Below, piece by piece: positions 14,442-19,482 of a stretch of 19,482 nucleotides of DNA. The stretch lies in the NCBI GenBank assembly GCA_964342575.1, contig CAYFGZ010000061.1, forward strand, positions 1-19,482, given 5' to 3'. The position numbers and the translations under genes are program-made. The stretch's first letter is position 1; every line of letters starts with the position of its first letter. The DNA comes from GCA-002701455 sp964342575. GTDB lineage: Bacteria; Pseudomonadota; Alphaproteobacteria; Thalassobaculales; Thalassobaculaceae. The notes below the pieces were generated by a model. The model did no database searches. It was not told the origin of the DNA and saw only the letters and a program-made list of their open reading frames with translations.

Positions 14442-15818
14442 TCAGTGTGCATTTTTCTTCTCAAAGATTTTGACCAGCATGTTTAGATCGGAAATTTGGT
14501 TGACCTTCATACCAGTGGAAACTCCATTAAGTATTTTCCCAGGAGGAGTAATAGCTTCCGTGAAACCCAGTTTAGTAGCCTCTTTCAACCTCCTATCTAA
14601 TTGGTTCACTGGGCGAATTTCAGCGGACAAGCCAATTTCTCCACAGAAAACACAACTGCTAGGTCCTGGGATATTGTTTAGCGAGGAAAGTAAAGCGCCG
14701 GCTACTGCTAGGTCGGCTGCTGGTTCGTTAATTTTTAGCCCACCGGCAACATTGAGAAATATATCTTTTTCTGAGAGCGAAATTTTGCATCTAGCTTCTA
14801 GTACTGCTATTACCATCGCTAACCTGTTTGTATCCCAACCGATTACCGCTCGGCGTGGTGTCCCAAATGGGGATGATGCTATCAGCGCTTGTATTTCGAC
14901 CAGTAATGGACGGCTCCCTTCCATCCCTCCAAAGACACAGGTCCCGACAACGTTGGATCTACGTTCCCCAAGAAATAAAGTCGATGGATTTATCACTTGT
15001 GATAAACCGGTTTCCGTCATTTCGAACACACCTATTTCGTTTGTAGGGCCATATCTGTTTTTTACTGACCTTAAAATACGAAATTGGTGGTTCCGTTCTC
15101 CCTCAAAATATAAAACGGTGTCCACCATATGTTCTAAAACTCTTGGGCCGGCTATATTACCCTCTTTCGTTACATGACCGACTAATAACAGTATCGCACC
15201 ACTCGTTTTTGCAGCTGCAATCAATTCGTGCGCCGTAGCCCTCACTTGAGAAACTGTACCCGGCGCCGCATCCAGGTCATCATTATAGATTGTTTGTATG
15301 GAATCAATTACTATTAGTTTTTGTTCGGCGCCACTTCTAAAAATCGGTAATATATCTCTCATATTTGTTGCCGAAACTAAGAAGGCAGGTGAATCGCCTA
15401 CTTTTAGCCGTTTAGCGCGCACTCTAATTTGATCTGGTGCTTCCTCTCCTGTGATATATATGCATTTCATCCTATTGGATAACTGGGCTACAACCTGAAG
15501 CAGTATTGTAGATTTTCCGATGCCTGGGTCGCCACCAATTAGTACTACGGAACTTGACACTAAACCGCCCCCTACCACGCGATCAAACTCCGCGATTTTC
15601 GTAGGGGTACGTGGTGACCAGTCTGTGTCTCCTGATAAAGGCGCGAGTAGGGCGGTGTTTTCTCTCGTTGTATTCTTTTTTGATCGTCGGCTGGTGTACG
15701 ATATACCCATTTCCTCTATAACAGAATTCCACGAGCCACAAGAATCGCAACGGCCACTCCAACGTGGATGATGCGATCCACATTCCTGACAAACATAACG
15801 GTGTGTCGATTTAATCAT
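14442..15818 (-). CDS. radA: DNA repair protein RadA (Sms)
   Basis: RadA is a RecA-like, DnaB-type ATPase that drives branch migration during recombinational repair. The 458-residue protein has all family parts in order. The N-terminal zinc finger uses C10, C13, C24 and C27, the Walker A is GGDPGIGKST (95-104), and a Walker B-like LIVIDSIQT lies near 168-176. The RadA signature KNRYG is at 253-257, and the C-terminal Lon-protease-like domain follows (KINEPAADLAVAGALLSS). An AGGAC ribosome binding site precedes the ATG. The gene begins 25 nt after mlaF, within the dnaB-alr-mla series. Confidence 0.96.
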   Translation of the reverse strand: MIKSTHRYVCQECGSHHPRWSGRCDSCGSWNSVIEEMGISYTSRRSKKNTTRENTALLAPLSGDTDWSPRTPTKIAEFDRVVGGGLVSSSVVLIGGDPGIGKSTILLQVVAQLSNRMKCIYITGEEAPDQIRVRAKRLKVGDSPAFLVSATNMRDILPIFRSGAEQKLIVIDSIQTIYNDDLDAAPGTVSQVRATAHELIAAAKTSGAILLLVGHVTKEGNIAGPRVLEHMVDTVLYFEGERNHQFRILRSVKNRYGPTNEIGVFEMTETGLSQVINPSTLFLGERRSNVVGTCVFGGMEGSRPLLVEIQALIASSPFGTPRRAVIGWDTNRLAMVIAVLEARCKISLSEKDIFLNVAGGLKINEPAADLAVAGALLSSLNNIPGPSSCVFCGEIGLSAEIRPVNQLDRRLKEATKLGFTEAITPPGKILNGVSTGMKVNQISDLNMLVKIFEKKNAH

Positions 15819-15843
15819 ATAGCAGTCCTACCAATTCGTACTA

Positions 15844-16626
15844 TCATGCAGTCAGATGGGTCAATTTGCGTTGTCCATGGCGCATGGAGTGAACAAACGT
15901 TGCTACTTGCTTATTTCCAGGTTGATCCAATTCATGAGGGCTACCAGACCAGATAAGTTTTCCTTCGTATAGCATAGCTATTTCATCTGCGATCCGCTTA
16001 GCGCTACTCATATCGTGAGTTATAGTGAGTGCGGTAATATTGTGGTCGGTAATACAGGACCTTATTAGATGATCTATCTTCTTGCTGTAGTGTGGATCAA
16101 GTCCCGTAGTCGGTTCGTCAAAAAGTATTATATCAGGATCACTCGCCATAGCTCGAGCAATTGCAACGGATTTTCGCATGCCCGTTGATATTGCTTCCGG
16201 ATACAATTTTCCAATGTCTTGGGATAGCCCCAGTATCGACATGTTTTTTGCAGCGATTTCTAATGCTTCTCTTTTTGTCTTTTTTAATTGATTAATAGGA
16301 CTGAAAGCGATGTTCTCAATAATTGTCATGGAGTCAAATAACGCTGCGTTTTGAAATACATAGCCTATTCGATGGTTAGCTGAAAAATTATCGCTTGAAT
16401 TCTCGTCGACACGTTTACCGCCCAGCGTGATTTTTCCGGCATCTGGCTGGTAAAGGCCAGCTATACATTTTACTAGAACTGATTTCCCCGACCCAGAGCC
16501 CCCAATAATCACCAAAGATTTACCTTGAGAAATCTCAAAATCAACATTCTCCAGTACTGTTCGACCGCTAAACGACTTATTTAGACCTTCGACTTTTATC
16601 AGAGGGGGGTACGTTATTTTATTCAT
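15844..16626 (-). CDS. mlaF: MlaF-like ABC transporter ATP-binding protein
   Basis: MlaF powers phospholipid transport between the inner and outer membranes together with MlaE (permease) and MlaD (MCE protein). The 260-residue protein has Walker A GGSGSGKS (42-49), a Q-loop Gln92, Walker B ILFDE (167-171), the D-loop GLDP and the switch His204. The ABC signature is unusual: ISTGMRKS (146-153) instead of the family's LSGGMRKR, so the first signature Gly is Thr. The start overlaps the mlaE stop as ATGA, showing tight coupling. No mlaD, mlaC or mlaB gene is in the window. Confidence 0.9.
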   Translation of the reverse strand: MNKITYPPLIKVEGLNKSFSGRTVLENVDFEISQGKSLVIIGGSGSGKSVLVKCIAGLYQPDAGKITLGGKRVDENSSDNFSANHRIGYVFQNAALFDSMTIIENIAFSPINQLKKTKREALEIAAKNMSILGLSQDIGKLYPEAISTGMRKSVAIARAMASDPDIILFDEPTTGLDPHYSKKIDHLIRSCITDHNITALTITHDMSSAKRIADEIAMLYEGKLIWSGSPHELDQPGNKQVATFVHSMRHGQRKLTHLTA

Positions 16627-17399
16627 TGTGAAGAGAAAAATAATTCCGTTAGTAGATAGTTGGAAATTAGAATAAGTATAGATCCCGAGACCACGGCATT
16701 GGTGGTGGCTCTGCCAACCCCCTGGGCACCGCGGTTACAGTAATAGCCGTGATAACAACCCATTAGGGCCAATAAAAAGCCAAATACAGCGGCCTTTATA
16801 AGGCCCGAAAAGATGTCCTCAAATTGTAGATAGGAAAATGTCCTATCAAGGTAGATAGATGCATTAAAATCAAGTTTGAATACTCCGACAAGGTACCCGC
16901 CGAGAATTCCTATTATGTCTCCAAGTAGTACAAGGATTGGAAGACAAATAGTACTGGCAATTATGCGAGGTGCAATTAAGTAGTCATAGGGGTCTGTAGA
17001 TAGTGTCTTCAAAGCATCTATTTGGTCGGTTACTCTCATGCTCCCCAATTCTGCAGCAATAGACGAGCCTACTCGACCGGCAACCATCAAACCTGCTAGC
17101 ACCGGGGCTAATTCGCGTGTTATAGAAAGGGCAACGACAGTGGCTACGGCCCCTTCAGATGAAAATCTTGAAAAACCGGTATAGCTTTGGAGAGCTAAAA
17201 CCATTCCAGAGAAAAGAGTGGTTAATCCCACCACTGGAAGTGAGTAGTACCCAACATCTACTATCTGGTTTAATAAAATACGATAGTAATAGGGGGGTCT
17301 AAAACAGTGTAATATTGTTCGAAGTGAAAAAACACATAACCGGCCCACGGCATTTAGGTGATTTAGAAAATGTTTTCCAATGGTATTTAGGGACTTCAT
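16623..17399 (-). CDS. mlaE: MlaE-like ABC transporter permease
   Basis: This is the inner-membrane permease of an Mla-type lipid transporter, 258 residues with about five to six hydrophobic segments. It shows the typical MlaE core TRELAPVLAGLMVAGRVG (about residues 93-110), AAELGSMRVTDQIDAL, and a C-terminal GCYHGYYCNRGAQGVGRATT segment, all characteristic of the family. It starts 30 nt after alr and overlaps mlaF by 4 nt. Pairing with mlaF is clear. The substrate-binding MCE partner must be encoded elsewhere. Confidence 0.92.
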   Translation of the reverse strand: MKSLNTIGKHFLNHLNAVGRLCVFSLRTILHCFRPPYYYRILLNQIVDVGYYSLPVVGLTTLFSGMVLALQSYTGFSRFSSEGAVATVVALSITRELAPVLAGLMVAGRVGSSIAAELGSMRVTDQIDALKTLSTDPYDYLIAPRIIASTICLPILVLLGDIIGILGGYLVGVFKLDFNASIYLDRTFSYLQFEDIFSGLIKAAVFGFLLALMGCYHGYYCNRGAQGVGRATTNAVVSGSILILISNYLLTELFFSSQ

Positions 17400-17429
17400 G
17401 GGTAGATCCGGTTTATATTTTTAACACCA

Positions 17430-18554
17430 TTATGACGTTGCACAACCATATATTCTGGAATGCCGTTTCCCTAATCCAGTAAATAGTTCATGGGGTACTG
17501 TACCAGCGACTACAGCTGCATCGTCAACAGTAAACTTATCTCCAATTATTTCAACAAAGTCTCCAGGTGTAATTGTACTTTCTGGAACGTCTGAAATATT
17601 TACAGTTATGGTATCCATGGAGACGCGACCAATAACCGGTAATCTGAATCCTTCGAAGAAAACGTAGGATGCCGAACTAAATGATCTTTGATAACCGTCG
17701 GCATAACCTGTTCCTACCACAGCAATTCGGCTGTTTTTTTTCAATTTGTGAGTTCCACCATAACCCACAGCCGAACCGGCTTCAGCCTGCCGGACCTGTA
17801 ATATTCGGCCGTATAGATCTACAGAGTGTCGAAGCGGATTAATTTCTTCGTGACCGGGTAAACTTCCATAGAGAGCTATTCCTGGTCGGGCCATGTCAAA
17901 ATGAAAATCGGTTCCTAGAAAGATTCCTCCTGAGTTCGCGAGACTTAACTTTATATTTGGGAGGAGTTTGGAGAGAGCTTTGAACTGTTCTAATTGCTGA
18001 GTATTATTTTCGTGATCAGGTTCATCGCTACAAGCAAGATGTGACATGATTAGGCAAATATGGGCTCCATGAAGTACCGTTGGTGATTCTATTGCACTTT
18101 TATAATCACGTAAAGAAAGGCCTAAGCGATTCATTCCTGTGTCAACGTGTAAAGTCGAGGGGTATCGGATATTTTTTTTGAGATTGGAATCATGCCATCT
18201 GTTCAGTTGGTCTAGATCGTTCAGAACTGGTATTAGATTATATCGATGAAAAATGTGTTCGGTATTCCGAGGGACCCCATTTAACACTGCAATTTTTGTC
18301 TTTTGGTTCCGGATTGCTTCTCGAAGTTCGATTGCTTCATCAATCGTAGCAAGAAAAAAAGTGGAACAGCCAGCCTTTTTAAGCGCCTGTCCTACTTTAA
18401 CTGCACCTAGTCCATAGGCGTTTGCTTTTAAAGTGGCACTGCATTCTGCTGGAGCCAGTTTTTTTGTGAGATATCTATAGTTGCGGACGATGCGACCAAG
18501 ATGAACTAGAAGGAGTGAATTAGCAGTCTTGGGAACCTTTTTTATATCGATCAT
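17430..18554 (-). CDS. alr: Alanine racemase
   Basis: Alr interconverts L- and D-alanine with PLP, supplying D-alanine for peptidoglycan. The 374-residue protein has the PLP lysine in LKANAYGLG (K43), HVDTGMNRLG (136-145, Arg143), the catalytic Tyr in AVGYGG (Y265) and the C-terminal VSMD motif (311-314). Length and motif spacing are normal. Its ATG shares a base with the dnaB stop codon (TAATG), so the two are translationally coupled. Confidence 0.96.
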   Translation of the reverse strand: MIDIKKVPKTANSLLLVHLGRIVRNYRYLTKKLAPAECSATLKANAYGLGAVKVGQALKKAGCSTFFLATIDEAIELREAIRNQKTKIAVLNGVPRNTEHIFHRYNLIPVLNDLDQLNRWHDSNLKKNIRYPSTLHVDTGMNRLGLSLRDYKSAIESPTVLHGAHICLIMSHLACSDEPDHENNTQQLEQFKALSKLLPNIKLSLANSGGIFLGTDFHFDMARPGIALYGSLPGHEEINPLRHSVDLYGRILQVRQAEAGSAVGYGGTHKLKKNSRIAVVGTGYADGYQRSFSSASYVFFEGFRLPVIGRVSMDTITVNISDVPESTITPGDFVEIIGDKFTVDDAAVVAGTVPHELFTGLGKRHSRIYGCATS

Positions 18555-19482
18555 TATTCATGACGTTCTGGTAGGCGCTCGTCGGCTATAAAATCAGAAA
18601 AGCGGGTCGTTGGACCATGGAAATGCAGAGTTATGGTGCCCGTTGGGCCGTGTCGTTGTTTACCAATGATAACTTCTGCTTTCCCGTGGGCCCGGTTTCG
18701 CAAATCCATCCACTTATCGTGGCGCTCATGAAATCTATCATCGCCTTCTTCGGGTCTCTGTACTGGCTCCAACTTGTCCAAATAGTATTCCTCTCTAAAA
18801 ACAAACATTACTACGTCGGAATCTTGCTCTATCGATCCCGACTCTCGAAGGTCTGCTAAAACAGGGCGTTTGTCTTCTCTCTGCTCAACGGCGCGGGACA
18901 ACTGAGATAGGGCAAGAACTGGAACGTTGAGTTCCTTTGCAATGGCTTTCAAGCCTTGAGTGATTACCGAAACTTCCTGGACTCTATTGTCTGCTTTTTG
19001 TCCGGTCGGTGGGCGCATTAACTGAAGATAATCCACTATAATCAATGACAAGTCTTGCTGCCGCAGCAGTCTTCGTGCACGCGTCCGTAGAGTAGAAACG
19101 GTGATAGCTGGCGTGTCGTCTATAAATAGAAATGCAGATTCTAATTCTTGGCTTGATTTGACCAGTTTTTGAAAATCGCTACTCGATAACTCGCCTCTCC
19201 GAATTTTCTCGGAAGAGATTTCCGTATTTTCCGATAATATGCGAGTCGCCAACTGTTCAGCTGACATTTCTAGTGAAAAAAAAGCAACTACGGGTCTTTG
19301 CCCATCGGGTTGTGTCGCTGTAGCAACGTGATAGGCGATATTTGTGGCTAAAGCGGTTTTCCCCATTGCGGGTCTGCCCGCTAATACTAATAAATCTGAT
19401 GGATGAAGGCCACCGAGCTGCCTATCTAGATCGCGAAATCCCGTAGCTACACCCGCTAACCCACCGTCCCTTTTATATGCAG
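18554..19482 (-). CDS. dnaB: Replicative DNA helicase DnaB, C-terminal part (start lies beyond the right edge)
   Basis: DnaB is the hexameric 5'-3' helicase at the replication fork. About 308 codons are visible, with the frame open to the window edge. The RecA-like domain shows GFRDLDRQLGGL, then Walker A GRPAMGKTA, SLEMSAEQLATRIL, Walker B LIIVDYLQLM, ALSQLSRAVEQREDKRP and KQRHGPTGT, all typical. No intein is seen in the visible part. It appears to head the series running through alr, mlaE, mlaF, radA, cvpA and the SDR gene. Confidence 0.97.
   Translation of the reverse strand, partial: AYKRDGGLAGVATGFRDLDRQLGGLHPSDLLVLAGRPAMGKTALATNIAYHVATATQPDGQRPVVAFFSLEMSAEQLATRILSENTEISSEKIRRGELSSSDFQKLVKSSQELESAFLFIDDTPAITVSTLRTRARRLLRQQDLSLIIVDYLQLMRPPTGQKADNRVQEVSVITQGLKAIAKELNVPVLALSQLSRAVEQREDKRPVLADLRESGSIEQDSDVVMFVFREEYYLDKLEPVQRPEEGDDRFHERHDKWMDLRNRAHGKAEVIIGKQRHGPTGTITLHFHGPTTRFSDFIADERLPERHE

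Noticed and set aside
14470..15177. 235-codon plus-strand frame
   Set aside because: It is antisense to radA, whose product is complete with all family motifs.
1..19482. tRNA, rRNA, CRISPR array, transposase, phage or toxin-antitoxin genes
   Set aside because: No tRNA T-loop consensus, regularly spaced repeat or mobile-element protein motif was seen on reading both strands; a dedicated tRNA and repeat scan was not possible here.

Overview
The window reads as chromosomal DNA from an AT-rich (roughly 40% GC by eye) alphaproteobacterium, probably marine or streamlined. The lineage call rests on two small families that I know essentially only from Alphaproteobacteria (DUF3126 and DUF2794), on a chain dnaB-alr-mlaE-mlaF-radA-cvpA-SDR that resembles Rhodospirillales-like genomes, and on the yfgM-bamB-der cluster. 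Genes are tightly packed. No tRNA, rRNA, CRISPR array, insertion sequence or prophage gene was seen.

Layout. (1) 1-314, minus: the 5' part of a CbiX-type chelatase gene (cobalt or iron insertion into a tetrapyrrole), with a strong inverted repeat just upstream. (2) 560-2336, plus: an FMN-dependent alpha-hydroxy-acid dehydrogenase followed within 10 nt by a LysE/ArgO-type exporter. (3) 2378-4014, minus: a GST-fold protein and the tRNA U34 hydroxylase TrhO, almost touching. (4) 4163-4567, plus: a GFA-type zinc protein; then DUF3126 on minus. (5) 5008-6957, minus: both E1 subunits of a 2-oxoacid dehydrogenase, without E2 or E3 in the window. (6) 7211-8198, minus: a PilZ protein with an intact c-di-GMP signature, overlapping an unrecognised two-helix membrane protein. 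(7) 8415-8753, minus: DUF2794. (8) 9068-12869, plus: the envelope and ribosome cluster yfgM-like, bamB, der, and a small very basic unknown protein. (9) 12934-19482, minus: a long operon-like run transcribed dnaB (partial), alr, mlaE, mlaF, radA, cvpA, SDR.

How the genes fit together. Block 9 combines replication and recombination (DnaB, RadA), cell-wall D-alanine supply (Alr) and outer-membrane lipid transport (MlaEF), with overlapping or closely spaced genes. In block 8, YfgM and BamB act at the inner-membrane chaperone and outer-membrane protein assembly steps, and Der acts in 50S assembly. Blocks 2-5 look like a loosely connected set of metabolic and stress genes.

Most of the window is ordinary housekeeping, and I do not see a clear new multi-gene system. 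The better leads are the PilZ/membrane-protein pair, an E1 pair with altered active-site residues, an altered ABC signature in MlaF, the absence of purF after cvpA, the basic protein after der, and several strong inverted repeats in the intergenic gaps.
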